DNA from: an uncultured Schlesneria sp.
GTDB lineage: Bacteria; Planctomycetota; Planctomycetia; Planctomycetales; Planctomycetaceae
NCBI GenBank assembly: GCA_903871875.1
Contig: CAIQIR010000132.1
Span: 120,752 to 184,751, forward strand
Direction of reading: 5' to 3'
DNA length: 64,000 bases
Position 1 is the stretch's first letter. The number at the start of each line of letters is the position of its first letter. Both the position numbers and the translations under genes were made by a program. The notes beneath the pieces were generated by a model. The model ran no database searches and was not told the DNA's origin. It saw only the letters and a list, made by a program, of their open reading frames with translations. This document shows positions 54,101-63,939 of the stretch, piece by piece.

Positions 54101-54580
54101 GTCGATGTCGGCCAGTTTGAAGGGCAGCCGGCGTATGTCGTGGTCGATTATAAAACCGGACGACGGCCGTCCTCTGGAAACGCGGAATTCATTTCCGGTC
54201 GTTCGATCCAACTGGCGTTGTATCTGCTTGCCATCAAGCGACTCGGTTTGGTGGGGGCCGACTCGATTCCGTTCCAAATGGGTTATTGGGTGCTTCACGA
54301 CACCGGCTTCAAGCCAGGCCAGGGCGGAGCCAAATTGAAACCTATTCCACCCGCCGAAATTCAGCGGATGGAAGCCGTCTTGGATCACCTGTTACCGCAG
54401 CTGGCCGACGAGATTCGTTCCGGACGGTTTGTCGTCGAGAACGAGGATCCGAACTGCGCCGGCCGATGTCCTTATCGAACGGTCTGTCGCGTGAATCAAC
54501 TGCGACCACTGGCCGTGACTCTCGGAAAACAATCACCACCGCGAATCGATCCCGCCCTTGCCGACGGGACCAAGGAATGA
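51176..54580 (+). CDS. AddB-like helicase-nuclease (PD-(D/E)XK, Fe-S)
   Basis: A 1134-residue protein of the AddB/RexB type, which with AddA resects double-strand breaks. The Walker A motif is TGNAGAGKTERLL (about residues 9-21). The body is UvrD-like, with DVPHLFLIGLTENSFPMNRADDCLF and a motif VI-like LLFYNVVTRARKSLTLSYP. The C-terminal nuclease has RGRIDRVDV and VVDYKTGRRPS (about 988, the D-x-K catalytic set). Four Cys for an iron-sulfur cluster are visible: ARCPFQFW (about 822) and CAGRCPYRTVC (about 1093-1103). No AddA gene adjoins. TACAAT at 51164-51169 lies so close to the ATG that the mRNA may be leaderless; no ribosome binding site is seen. Confidence 0.85.
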   Translation: MTQVTIVTGNAGAGKTERLLSGFHAALDRARVERRPGRALWLTPTRRIQKSVSQQVIARCQTPCFAPNVLTFDLFAEKILEAAGLPHSPISPVMKRLLLRRIAARLQEQGELLHFQPIAGTTGFLDVVSNFISELKREEIWPDQFVSACRERKSAFARRDLELGLIYSEYQRHLEQQNWYDNEGRFWLARTELGDNPQCRRPFADVRFLAVDGFVDFTKTQYEILGYLASWIDEISISLPVEHPLTRSDLFAKPQAAIAQIQAELPPDATFRLERLSSIRADEPSARTESGRQGWANSISVMADRLFCNPRFGQSSADGSGLEIVATSGQFGEWEAVARRIKKMLASGNEVAPARKRSSPAAVTVRPQDIMIGLRSISEEGPRLRDYLAAAGLPVWCEAELPFTSSSIVKAVLSLLQFELEDWPFERLMGVLDSTFFQPAWPEWQAGKATRAVAACLRQLGINTGRELTLRVLGRYATEASSGTAPPRANSLASLAGRASPLLMRLSRSLDKLRRSHTLGEWADVLATIGDELGWTKRTTLLADPLAVAESRDLDLLQRILRTAAEADQKLAGRVRPRTLTLAEFTSELRDLLSHETLKSSPETGGCIRILSVEQIRNLDVPHLFLIGLTENSFPMNRADDCLFSEAERQDFITRGIALRHRSERHADEMLLFYNVVTRARKSLTLSYPAVNSKGQPVFPSPYVTALTSLFDRDSYVVSQEGQLGPIPQAEEALTFTDLRLAAMAEAQKGKPELFRAVLECDPVRRACFNTLAACEVADQRFHQQGFTAYEGRLELPQNLAGLGQRFGSQHQFSATELESYARCPFQFWLSTVLKVGAVESPEEGTDYAGRGTLLHEVVAKLLMEGTLEDPAALENRFRELVDSLLDRQFPETDLQRALVNVERMILSRWADAFARQQDEYGQKIREILQKTSSLAPEIPFGNLPDAPVAAEEFHPPIQFGRDDRTVKLRGRIDRVDVGQFEGQPAYVVVDYKTGRRPSSGNAEFISGRSIQLALYLLAIKRLGLVGADSIPFQMGYWVLHDTGFKPGQGGAKLKPIPPAEIQRMEAVLDHLLPQLADEIRSGRFVVENEDPNCAGRCPYRTVCRVNQLRPLAVTLGKQSPPRIDPALADGTKE

Positions 54581-54619
54581 ACGAGCGTCGAAGCGATTCG
54601 GTTGATCGCGATCGATGAC

Positions 54620-55081
54620 TCATTTCGCCGATTCGTTCGCCGTCGTCACCGGGCCGGAATTCCCGATCACCGCGAGTGCCAGGCACAGCCAGCCGAACAA
54701 AAAAGCCAATCCCCCCAAAGGTGTCACGGCGCCCCACTTGGTGACACCCGTCAGGGTCAGCGTATAGAGGCTACCGGAAAACAAGACGATGCCCATTGCG
54801 AATGACCATCCTGCCAGCGTGGCTGCCCGGGACGGCCGTCGATCGACGACCAGGCCCACGGCGATCAATGCCAATCCGTGATACATCTGGTACTCGGCCG
54901 CAGTTTTGAAGTCGTTCAAAAATTTGGCGGCCAGTGGAATGGTTTGTCCGCCGACCGTGCGAGTTCCTTCCGCGTACTTGGCGACAAACACTTTGTCGAG
55001 TCCATGCGCGGCGAACGCACCCAGTGCCACGGACAATCCACAACAGATTGCTCCCAATAAGATCCAGCGTGAGCCTGTCAT
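54620..55081 (-). CDS. DUF423 family membrane protein
   Basis: A 153-residue membrane protein. The frame opens at 55135, but ATG 55081 has AAAGG seven bases upstream and begins the typical MTGSRWILLGAICCGLSVALGAFAAHGL. Four hydrophobic segments are visible (about 5-25, 68-82, 92-112 and 122-145), and the GAFAAHGL and TAAEYQMYHGLALI sequences are hallmarks of DUF423 (YgdD) proteins. The loop between the first two spans (KYAEGTRTVGGQTIPLAAKFLNDF) is longer than in the E. coli protein. Function of the family is not established. The gene converges with the helicase-nuclease gene (39 bases apart). Confidence 0.88.
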   Translation of the reverse strand: MTGSRWILLGAICCGLSVALGAFAAHGLDKVFVAKYAEGTRTVGGQTIPLAAKFLNDFKTAAEYQMYHGLALIAVGLVVDRRPSRAATLAGWSFAMGIVLFSGSLYTLTLTGVTKWGAVTPLGGLAFLFGWLCLALAVIGNSGPVTTANESAK

Positions 55082-55345
55082 TTTGCCTTTCGCGATGGTG
55101 ATCAGTAGGCCTCGAATTTCAACCCTCATTGTCAAAGATCATAACAAACCGGCGACCACACCGATGCCCAGTACGGCCTGCCTGCACGAATCGTTTTCGT
55201 GCTTTGCCAAACTCAACAGCGGCGTACCATTGCTTGATCGCGTTGGTCCCCACGGTGCTCTGCTCTGGTGATCGAAGAGAAGAGCACTACTTCTCCGAGG
55301 AGTGCAAAGCGGTGGCACCGTTCCAAAATGTGCCGTGACAAATCG

Positions 55346-58300
55346 CTAGGGGCCGACACCTGAAAATTCCTGATCGTGCAGACTGGGTAGAGTCTTCGGC
55401 CAACTGCCACGATAGACAACGTTCTTTACGCGGGCATCGGTTTCGTTTGCGTAGTGGAACAAACCGAATTGTCGTTGATTGGTCAGTGCGACGGGGTACT
55501 CGTAAATTTCCACGTCGTTCAACGTCAGTTTCATGACATCAGCGGCCAACGACAATTGAACATGATTCCAATCGTTCTTTTTCAATGGCAGCTGGCCAGG
55601 ACCACGTTGCTGCGATTTCTCGACGGTCACGTTATCGAGTGTCGTTCCCGATCGATCCCATTGTGCATCGGTCATCCAGTGCAACTTGACGCCGTCGGGT
55701 TCCAGCAGGAAGGCCATTCGCCCCAGGGTGGGGTGAGCCTGCGTTTGTTCGGGATTGTAGAAAAAGTCATAGCTCACGACGGAGTCTTCCAGCAGCGGTC
55801 TGTGATACCGCAGCGCATTGTGCACTTTTCGGCCGGCACTGGCTTCAATCTTCTGGCCGACGATTTCTTTGTCGGATGCGGTCCAGCTTCCCGAGATCTT
55901 TCCATCGCTATAAGGACGTGCGACCCAACCGATCAGTTCCCCGTTGGGGGACAAATTCAATTCGTCGGGAATGGTCGGCTGACCCGTGATGCGAATCGAT
56001 CGAGCACCACCGGAAGAGGAGCCCCAGGTCGCGAGTGCCAGCCAGGGGTCCGAGCGGTCGGTCAACTGCTGTTCATGCACCTGCCGATCACCGACGAAGA
56101 ACGTCGCCTTTTGCGGTTCAACGACCAGTTTCATCGGGCACCAGTCCTGAAATTCCAGCGTCGGTTCGATCTTGGGGCCGGTCCAACTGGTTAAGAGATT
56201 GCCGATATCGACCATTGTCTTGGATTTTTCCGGACCGACCCATTGGATGTGCGTCATCAACCGCATCTCGCGTCGAGGTCCGGCGGCGAGTTCCGCTTCG
56301 ACGGAATAACTGCCGAGCAGTGGCGATTGAAAATAGAGAAAGTCCTGATCGGCACCTGCGTGATGTTTGATTTCCCGGCCTCGGAAATCCCAGCGCGAGA
56401 CAGGACCGCGAACGTACATGTCGACCGACTCGAAGATCACCGGTGCCCATTGTCCTCGCGGCGATGAAACACCCGCGAGCGGGTAGTCTCCGTCATCGAT
56501 CAGCGTCTGGCAGCGATCCCGCAAACCGGTCACGCAACGCTCCCACATCGCTCCGTGAGACTTCTTGTCGTGTTGACTGACGAGCAGCGTCGCCAGCGAC
56601 AAGGCCGCCTCACGCAACGGGGGATATTGAGCCGCTTCGTAGCTGACAATGTATTCCGGACTGCGTTCGAGGATCGGAGTGTCTTCCGGAATCGCTTCGC
56701 ACAGCGTCTTCAGTTGGCCGATATCGGCGGTTGCTTTGGCAACATCTCCGTTGGCCATCGCGATCAGGACTAACAGGGCTTGCCTGGATCTCGTTGCCAG
56801 CGGCGATTCTTCGGGTGACTGAGCCACCTGTTTCGCCAACTCATCCAATCGCTTCAGCTGCTTGGCCAGGTCGACCAGATCGAGGGCGGGCGCGAACGGA
56901 TCTCCCCCGAGGATCTGTCGAGGCGCTTTCGCGACGGTCAACCGGGGATCGGACGAGATCCGGGGTGCGAGTCGCGTGTCTGTCGACACCGCTTCACTGG
57001 CGGATGTGAAGTCCCCATACAGACGGAAAGCCGAGTGATCGTCGCCGGGTAGAACCCAGTTTTTCAAGGCTTCGTACTGTTCATTCGGGGCCATTGCTCG
57101 AGTCCGCATCACCAGCGGTTCGAGATTTGTCGAATGGAATTTTTCGTCGATGGCCATGCCATTGGCCCGCCGTGCTTCGGCCGAACGCGGCTGCGCGGGA
57201 GAGAGCAGATTCGACAGGACTTCTGGCGAAAGAGTCTGGGGCCAATTACCCGTCAAAGCGACATTCCGCACACGGACTTGCGTCGCATGTTTGTCGTGAT
57301 ACAAACCAAATTGTCGCGAGTTGCCGTGCTCGAGCGTCCTTTCGGCGATGATTTCGCCGTTGAGCGAAAGGGTGACCGTGTCTCCCTTCAGCGACATTTC
57401 GACCGCGTTCCAGTCCTGGTCTTTGAGCGTGACCCGGCCTCGCTGAATCGCATCCTCGACCAGAATGTTCTCGGCCTCCAGACCCGAGTACGCGTCTTCG
57501 ATTGGATTGCCATCGGTCATCCAGTGCAATTTGACGCCGTTTGCGTCGAAGAGAAACGCGAGACGATCGATTGCCGGGGCGACATGGTGACCACCCGGAG
57601 CCGAGTCGTACCAGAACTCGTAATGAATCTTTTCGCCATCCAGAAGCGGGCGGTCGTAGTACAATCGGCTTTGTTTCACACCCGGCAGATTCAAGCCGGA
57701 ATAAGGTTCCAGACGGCCGTGGATCACGCCGTCTTTGGCCCACCAGTCAAATCCGAGCGTTTCGATCGGCTGAACGGGCTCTTCATTGTCGCTCACGTGC
57801 TCCGACCGAACCGTTTCTCGCTTCGGTCGAGTCTCTTTATAAAATTCGCTCACCCAGCCCAACAGTGAATCCGTGTGAGATAAGGGGACTTCTCGCGGAA
57901 TGACGGGTTGCCCGGTGATTTGCAGGTTTCGCACGGCCGAATGCCAGTCGCGGCTGCAGTGAATGAAGAAGAACGGCGACGTCGAAGCAGAAATCGGTTC
58001 TTCGTGAATCAGTGTCTGATTGACGAAATAGCGAACCTTCTCTTTGCGGAATTCCAGGCGGACCCGATTGAACCGTTCGAGCATCTCGGGCGGGTCCAGT
58101 TTGTGAATGACATCGCTCCAATTGCCCAGCACATTGATCGTGGTGTCACTGCCCAGTTCCAGACCGCTGTAAATCAATCCGCCATAACCGACCGCACTTT
58201 CAGACCAACTTCCCAGCCACGACTCACAGCTGATGTCGAAATCTCCGGTCAGCGGATATTTCAAATAGAGCTGACTGTTATCGGGACCGCAGATATGGCT

Positions 58301-61300
58301 GATGATTCCTTCATGGGCGACCCACTGCATCGGGACACCGCCCGAGGCGTCGATCTTGGCCGACGTATCCGCACAGGACGTCCAGTGCTGCAAATCCGTT
58401 TTCCAGGTCTGGCGATCCATTTGTTCGGCCAGATCGCCGACGGTTTCCGGCAGGTAATGGACCTGTCGTCCCAAGGCCATCATCGGCGAATCATTCATTT
58501 GAATGGCGTGTCTAGCGAATTGCTGGGCCAATTCGCGCCCGGCCTGACGCAGGTTCTGATCGGCGACTGCCGCATGCGCCACCAGCACGTCGGCCGTTTG
58601 CAGCGGAACAAAATTGTTATTCCGATTGTTATTGTTCTCGGGAAACGCGAGCTTTCGTTCGTCGACGAACTGGCGCAGGGCCGTCAAGACGTCGGCCCCT
58701 TCACCTTTGGCCATGCGAGTTAAAAGCAGCAACGATTTCGCGTTTTCGACATTCTGATCGGCGTGGGGAGCGATCTCGGCCTTGAGTTCGTCGAGTTTCT
58801 GGGATTCGATCGCCGCGCTGATCAAGAGATCGGCGGTACTCATCAATTGACTATTGCGTGGACCACGCGGGGCGCCGCCGCGCTGTGCGTCAAAACCTGC
58901 AGGCGCATTGTCGCCAGGCACCTGTCCTCCGATGATCCGGAACGATTTGCGATCGGCGGTCGGCAGGGTCCATGTCTTCAGCAGTTCGTATCGGTCGGCT
59001 GAGGGAAGGGAGGCCAGACCCGACAGAATGGCCACGGTGGCGCGGGCTGCCGATTCGTTTGCATAATTGCGAGTCAGCTGCAAGTCGGCATGTTGACCGA
59101 GACAATCCAGGGAATCTTTCTGCAGACCCGCCCGTGCGTACTCGGCGGCGACTTTCATCAATTCGACTCGGCGGCGATACTGACCATAGTCACCGCCGTA
59201 GCGGGCATAAACGGGGATCAGGAAGTTCAGATATTCTTCCAGATGTTTCTTGCCCGCTTCGACGTTGTTGTGTTGGAAATGCAGACGAGCCAGTTTGAAA
59301 CGCAACGACCGCAACGGTTCCTCAGTGACGTTGCCGCGTGCTTGGCCCAGCGAGGCACTTTGTGTGAGGTGGTTGACCGCCTGTTCCAGCAATCCGATGG
59401 CCGGCGGAGAGAGATCCAGCAGACCGATGGCCGGAATCGCCACGTGGCAGGCCAGTTCGCTGGAGTTCTGCAGCGAATCCAATTTCAATCGCGCACTCAA
59501 GTGTTCGATTTGCTCGGCGGCCTGTGCCCGATCGCGGCTGGCCATGGCCAGTTGTGCCAGCAGGACACGACCGGATAGTTCCCCCAACGGTTGCTTCAGC
59601 CGAGGCTCGATCAACTGTTTGATCTCGTCGGATTTGTCCGCTTTGATGGCCGCTTTGACTAACAATGAAGCCACGCTTTGCGGCGACGAAGTGGGATTGA
59701 GGCTTAACGGTCGAGGATAAATAAAGACCTCCAGCGGACGCGACGTCGGCAACACGGCGGTCTTCAGCAAGTCATACACAATCTGGTCGGAAATGCCTTT
59801 CTGCCGCCAGATTTGTTCGATGGCCGTCAGCCGTTCTTCTACCTTTTGCGCGAATTGCGATTGGACGTCGTTCTGTCCATTTTGGACACGCACGACCGGT
59901 TGATTGACGTCGATCGCCTGCATCGCTTCGATTGGCGGACCGGCTTGAATCGCCAGCATCATGGCCTTAACCGACAAATCGTTGAGTCCATTTTCCACTG
60001 CCATCGTCGCAATTTCGGCGGCCTGGCTGAATTGGGCGACCGTGACAATTGTGCTTTTGGCAGGCGCGGGGGCAGGTGTTGCCGCTCCTCCTGAGAGGCT
60101 AATGCCCGCCCCCTGACTCCAAAAGGCAGGAGCCAGAATCAGATCCCACCGTGACACCGCGGGAGTTGTGAAGACCGCTGCGCGGCCTTCAGCCAATGCT
60201 GCCGCCCGTTCCGAACGAATACTCCGCCGGGTATCGAAAGTTGCCTCGTTGGATCGAGCGGCGACGTTCTGCGATGGTCGTTCCCTCGCGCTGGTTGTCC
60301 CGTCTTCCGCTTTCTTCGGCTTCTCCACCGGCTTGGGGATGATCACTTCCAGCATCTCTGTCCACCGGCGTTCTGCCGTGGCCTTGTCTCCGGTGTCCAC
60401 GGCAATCTGTCCCCATTCCCGCAGGATCGCCAGGGAATAGCCATGGTCGGTTTGTCGCCGAGCGGCGTCCAGGGCGCGCTCACCCAATTTTGTGCCGGCC
60501 GCGCACAGCGACGGATGCTTCAGGCAGTCGCGAGCCACCAGCCACAGTCCGGCTTGTTGCAGGGCGGCTTCGCGTTGTTTGGTCGTGAACCCGCCTTTCG
60601 CCGGAGCCGGTTCCAAGGGGGTTCGGTCGACCAGAGCGACCAGTTCTTCCACGGCGCCCGTGGCGGCGCTCGCTTCTTTGTCGGCGAGGGCGACCTGAAC
60701 CGCGAGAATCAGGACGGAAAGATCCTCCGGCCGCTTGGCGTGAACCTCCGCGAGCGCCGATTTTGTCTGAGCCACCATTTCCGGGGTGGTCATGATTTTG
60801 GTGACCAGCGTTCCGAGCGCACTCGACAGTTGTGTCTTGTTCAGATCGCGTGATTCGATCAACAAGACCAGATCGGTCGTACCGGCGGCGGGACTGGCCG
60901 GATCCGCTGTCGAACCTTCGCGACCGGGTTTCTTATCGGCGGGCGGTTTGGCCAACAGCTCGGGTAGCAATTCGGGTCGCAGATTCTTCAGCGCAGTCTG
61001 GAACCCGCCTTCGAGTTTATTCTTCATCCGATTGGCTTGGGTGGCTCCGTTCGATCCACCGCCGTACCACTGCGTCACCGCGGCGTAGTCCTCGGTCCGA
61101 GCCAACTGGTCCTGATAAATGCGAATCGCGTCGACCGGATAGCCGAGACTATTCAGTTCATTTCCCAGCGAGGACATGGTTTCATAGCGGCGATAGGCTT
61201 CATAACCTTCGTTTCCCTGGCGACGTGACGGGCCAACTTTGCCCGCGTCGACATAGATCCGCCGCGCTTCATCCTTGCGTCCCAGTCGTTTGTAGAGTCC

Positions 61301-63853
61301 CGCCAGCGGCTTGGCAGGAGAGTATTGAAAGCCATTCATTGAGGTGGCTTCGGGATCTTTACAGGCCGCTTCCAGATAGCGTGTTGCCAGGTCGACGCAG
61401 GATTCGTGCGCGGCCAGTTCCTGGGAGATTTCCCAGATCGTGTACGTTCCTTGCTGCCGACCTTTGAAGGTTGGCAGCATTTTTTCGAAGGCCGCTTTGG
61501 CTTCCTCGATTTTGCCCAGACGCAGGTCGATCAGTGCGGACAACGCTTTGCCGCCCGTCCAAGTTTTGATTTTGCCGCGGGCGTCGTCGACCTTTTTCTT
61601 GAGTTCTTCCAGTTTGCGATTCGTGGCGGCGATGGTCAGCACGCGGGTGATCAGGGTGACGATCTTGCCATCGTCGTTGCCCCAGTTTTGGATCTGGCCG
61701 AATCCGGCCCAGCCTTCGTTCTGGATCACGGAGTCTTCTTGCGGAATGAGGCCCTCGACGGCATAGCCGTAGATCTCGGGCATTTTCCAGAAGATGTCGT
61801 TGTTCAGATTCTGTAACAACTGCGAACGATTTTCGGGCAGATCTTTCCAGGCGCGTTTGAACAGCGTAATGGCGCGTTCCTTGGTTTTGTCGCGATACGA
61901 CATGTTGCTGATCATGTTGGTCAGCTCCCAGGGATTTTGCCGAAACGCTTTCAGATCCAGCTCGTCGAAGATCGTCGCCAGGTCATCGAGTTTGTCCGCA
62001 TTCTCGAACGAATTCATCACCTGCCAGAAGTTGTTTCGCATCAATCGCGGATCTTTCTTGATCGCGACCTTGAAATGTTCCACCGCCTCTTTGTTCTTGC
62101 CCTGCTGCATCATTTGCTGGCCGAGGTTGTAGCGGAACTGCGGATCGTCCTGTTTTGTTTCGGCAATTTTCGCGGTCAGTTCGCCGGCTTTCTTTGTGTC
62201 GCCGTTGGCCATGTAGTACTCGATCAATGTTTCGATCAGCCGCTGCGATTTGGGAGCCGATTTCAGCTGACCTTCAACCTTGGCGATCATTTCGGGCAGC
62301 TTGCCCGATCGCTTCAACACGGTCAGGGCCTGTTGCCGCATGGCGTCGCCGCGCTGGGCCGTGGAACGAACACCTCCGACCACCATGACGGTGTTGATGT
62401 TCGCGGAGCCCTTGCCGCCCCCCGATCGTCGCAGTAGTTGATGGGCGATCTGCGTGGCGACTTCATTCTTTCCCTGCGACTGGTACTGCAGCATCAGGTT
62501 CGACAACACATCGGTCTTGTTGCCGGCCTGTCGTCCGGCCCGGGCCAACACCGCTTCCGCCTGTTCATGCATGCCCAGTTGATGCATCTGCTGCGCGAGT
62601 TGTATTTGCAGATTGGAATCGAGCCTCAACCCGAACAGTCGATCGGCGGCCAGCCGTGCCCGTTCGATGTTGCCGCTGTTCACCGCCATGCGTAGCGCGG
62701 TGATCTCGCGCTTTTGCAGAGACTGCTGATCGGCGGCCGCCATCGAATCGATAATTTCCAGACCCAGATCATGTTCACCCCGCCGCTCGTACAGTCGAGC
62801 CAGTTCAAACTTCATCGCTTGATTGTCAGCCAGTTCCTCGGTCGCGGTTTTCAGCGCGTTCAGCGACTCGTCTTTGTCGTCCAGCCACCAGTGCAGATAG
62901 CCCAGTCCAAATTGCCAGAACGGCTTGTGAGTGGGTGGCGTCTTCGGATCGACGATCATTTTCTGGAAATGTTCCAGCAGTTCCTTCAGTGAATCCGCGT
63001 CCTTGTAGATCGCGAATGTCTGCCGCAGCATTTGAATCGTCGGCTGATCGTAGATTTCATTCGGGGTCGGGAAATCGAGATTCTCGTACTGTTGTTTGTT
63101 GTTGCGCCAGATTTGGGCGTAGGCTCGTTGCTGAAACTGGGCCTGTTGCGGATTACGTTTTCGATTGACGGCGCTTGTCGACTGTTGTTGTTCGCGACGC
63201 GCCACGGCGGCGGGCAGATACCGGTCCCACAGTGCCAGGACATCGCCGTAGGCCTTTTTCTGGGCTCGCTTGTCCATCAATTGAGCCAGAATCAGCGACT
63301 GGTAATCGGGCGTTGAGTAGTAGGTATTGGCTGTGTTGGCATTAATCGTCACGCGGCCCGAAGTCGTGGGTGTGTTGGCTGTCGGATCGGTTTTGAATTC
63401 CGCCAGTCGATCGAGCAGTACTAGCGCCGATTCATAATCGTTGCGTTGTAAGACCATCGACAGCAGTGCGGCCACCTGCTGAGGTTCTTTCGCCGCCTCA
63501 AGGGCCTCTTTGAACAGCTTCTCGCTTTCGTCTTTGCGACCGCCGCGTTTCAGTTCGTCGAACATGATTTGCAAGTAGGTTTGCCCGCTGTTCGCCCGTT
63601 CTGTGGACGTTTCAATCGTTTTGTAGCAAGCCACAACGTGATCCAATTCCTCTTTGGTGAGGAGGGTCAATTTCGGCTGCCGCGGCTGGTTTTCATCCTC
63701 GGGTTCTTCTTCCTCGGATGTGTCGGGTTGGTTGGGATCGAGGCCGCGACCTGAGAGTGACGACAGATAGAGTGACTTGATGGCCCAGTCGGCATCCGCA
63801 CGCATCGACAGCTTTTTGAGCAATCGATAGGTCTCTTTGTTGTTGTGGATCAA
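55346..63853 (-). CDS. Giant TPR / DUF1583-type protein, 5' end unresolved
   Basis: At least 2835 residues. The first in-frame start inside the window is TTG at 63853; the frame stays open to the window edge at 64000, and no signal peptide is present, so the true start is uncertain. Residues about 1-1100 are built of TPR-like helical repeats (PFWQFGLGYLHWWLDDKDESLNAL, KFELARLYERRGEHDLGLEII), followed by further repeat arrays and Ala/Pro-rich linkers. Two DUF1583-type beta-sandwich modules follow, at about 1840-2205 and 2485-2820. They share phrases such as GVKLHWMTD, RQFGL(Y/F)H and a closing G.WP(Q/K)TL, which shows internal duplication. It is probably an extracytoplasmic scaffold; the function of DUF1583 is unknown. 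Confidence 0.8.
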   Translation of the reverse strand: MIHNNKETYRLLKKLSMRADADWAIKSLYLSSLSGRGLDPNQPDTSEEEEPEDENQPRQPKLTLLTKEELDHVVACYKTIETSTERANSGQTYLQIMFDELKRGGRKDESEKLFKEALEAAKEPQQVAALLSMVLQRNDYESALVLLDRLAEFKTDPTANTPTTSGRVTINANTANTYYSTPDYQSLILAQLMDKRAQKKAYGDVLALWDRYLPAAVARREQQQSTSAVNRKRNPQQAQFQQRAYAQIWRNNKQQYENLDFPTPNEIYDQPTIQMLRQTFAIYKDADSLKELLEHFQKMIVDPKTPPTHKPFWQFGLGYLHWWLDDKDESLNALKTATEELADNQAMKFELARLYERRGEHDLGLEIIDSMAAADQQSLQKREITALRMAVNSGNIERARLAADRLFGLRLDSNLQIQLAQQMHQLGMHEQAEAVLARAGRQAGNKTDVLSNLMLQYQSQGKNEVATQIAHQLLRRSGGGKGSANINTVMVVGGVRSTAQRGDAMRQQALTVLKRSGKLPEMIAKVEGQLKSAPKSQRLIETLIEYYMANGDTKKAGELTAKIAETKQDDPQFRYNLGQQMMQQGKNKEAVEHFKVAIKKDPRLMRNNFWQVMNSFENADKLDDLATIFDELDLKAFRQNPWELTNMISNMSYRDKTKERAITLFKRAWKDLPENRSQLLQNLNNDIFWKMPEIYGYAVEGLIPQEDSVIQNEGWAGFGQIQNWGNDDGKIVTLITRVLTIAATNRKLEELKKKVDDARGKIKTWTGGKALSALIDLRLGKIEEAKAAFEKMLPTFKGRQQGTYTIWEISQELAAHESCVDLATRYLEAACKDPEATSMNGFQYSPAKPLAGLYKRLGRKDEARRIYVDAGKVGPSRRQGNEGYEAYRRYETMSSLGNELNSLGYPVDAIRIYQDQLARTEDYAAVTQWYGGGSNGATQANRMKNKLEGGFQTALKNLRPELLPELLAKPPADKKPGREGSTADPASPAAGTTDLVLLIESRDLNKTQLSSALGTLVTKIMTTPEMVAQTKSALAEVHAKRPEDLSVLILAVQVALADKEASAATGAVEELVALVDRTPLEPAPAKGGFTTKQREAALQQAGLWLVARDCLKHPSLCAAGTKLGERALDAARRQTDHGYSLAILREWGQIAVDTGDKATAERRWTEMLEVIIPKPVEKPKKAEDGTTSARERPSQNVAARSNEATFDTRRSIRSERAAALAEGRAAVFTTPAVSRWDLILAPAFWSQGAGISLSGGAATPAPAPAKSTIVTVAQFSQAAEIATMAVENGLNDLSVKAMMLAIQAGPPIEAMQAIDVNQPVVRVQNGQNDVQSQFAQKVEERLTAIEQIWRQKGISDQIVYDLLKTAVLPTSRPLEVFIYPRPLSLNPTSSPQSVASLLVKAAIKADKSDEIKQLIEPRLKQPLGELSGRVLLAQLAMASRDRAQAAEQIEHLSARLKLDSLQNSSELACHVAIPAIGLLDLSPPAIGLLEQAVNHLTQSASLGQARGNVTEEPLRSLRFKLARLHFQHNNVEAGKKHLEEYLNFLIPVYARYGGDYGQYRRRVELMKVAAEYARAGLQKDSLDCLGQHADLQLTRNYANESAARATVAILSGLASLPSADRYELLKTWTLPTADRKSFRIIGGQVPGDNAPAGFDAQRGGAPRGPRNSQLMSTADLLISAAIESQKLDELKAEIAPHADQNVENAKSLLLLTRMAKGEGADVLTALRQFVDERKLAFPENNNNRNNNFVPLQTADVLVAHAAVADQNLRQAGRELAQQFARHAIQMNDSPMMALGRQVHYLPETVGDLAEQMDRQTWKTDLQHWTSCADTSAKIDASGGVPMQWVAHEGIISHICGPDNSQLYLKYPLTGDFDISCESWLGSWSESAVGYGGLIYSGLELGSDTTINVLGNWSDVIHKLDPPEMLERFNRVRLEFRKEKVRYFVNQTLIHEEPISASTSPFFFIHCSRDWHSAVRNLQITGQPVIPREVPLSHTDSLLGWVSEFYKETRPKRETVRSEHVSDNEEPVQPIETLGFDWWAKDGVIHGRLEPYSGLNLPGVKQSRLYYDRPLLDGEKIHYEFWYDSAPGGHHVAPAIDRLAFLFDANGVKLHWMTDGNPIEDAYSGLEAENILVEDAIQRGRVTLKDQDWNAVEMSLKGDTVTLSLNGEIIAERTLEHGNSRQFGLYHDKHATQVRVRNVALTGNWPQTLSPEVLSNLLSPAQPRSAEARRANGMAIDEKFHSTNLEPLVMRTRAMAPNEQYEALKNWVLPGDDHSAFRLYGDFTSASEAVSTDTRLAPRISSDPRLTVAKAPRQILGGDPFAPALDLVDLAKQLKRLDELAKQVAQSPEESPLATRSRQALLVLIAMANGDVAKATADIGQLKTLCEAIPEDTPILERSPEYIVSYEAAQYPPLREAALSLATLLVSQHDKKSHGAMWERCVTGLRDRCQTLIDDGDYPLAGVSSPRGQWAPVIFESVDMYVRGPVSRWDFRGREIKHHAGADQDFLYFQSPLLGSYSVEAELAAGPRREMRLMTHIQWVGPEKSKTMVDIGNLLTSWTGPKIEPTLEFQDWCPMKLVVEPQKATFFVGDRQVHEQQLTDRSDPWLALATWGSSSGGARSIRITGQPTIPDELNLSPNGELIGWVARPYSDGKISGSWTASDKEIVGQKIEASAGRKVHNALRYHRPLLEDSVVSYDFFYNPEQTQAHPTLGRMAFLLEPDGVKLHWMTDAQWDRSGTTLDNVTVEKSQQRGPGQLPLKKNDWNHVQLSLAADVMKLTLNDVEIYEYPVALTNQRQFGLFHYANETDARVKNVVYRGSWPKTLPSLHDQEFSGVGP

Positions 63854-63875
63854 GGTGAATAAATAGTCGTCCCTG

Positions 63876-63939
63876 AAAAAAGGCCCGGCTGATTTTCCGC
63901 GGACGGGGTGCGTCGATTCAGATGAAAACCGGAGCCGGG
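63876..63939. terminator. Terminator-like structure before the giant gene
   Basis: CCCGGCT (63884-63890) and AGCCGGG (63933-63939) form a 7-bp stem enclosing further partial pairing (TTTTC/GAAAA-type arms). On the minus strand it is followed by CC and six T residues (63881-63876). It lies 23 bases before the TTG at 63853 and inside the open frame that leads to the window edge, so either the giant gene starts after it or the pairing is fortuitous. Confidence 0.4.
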
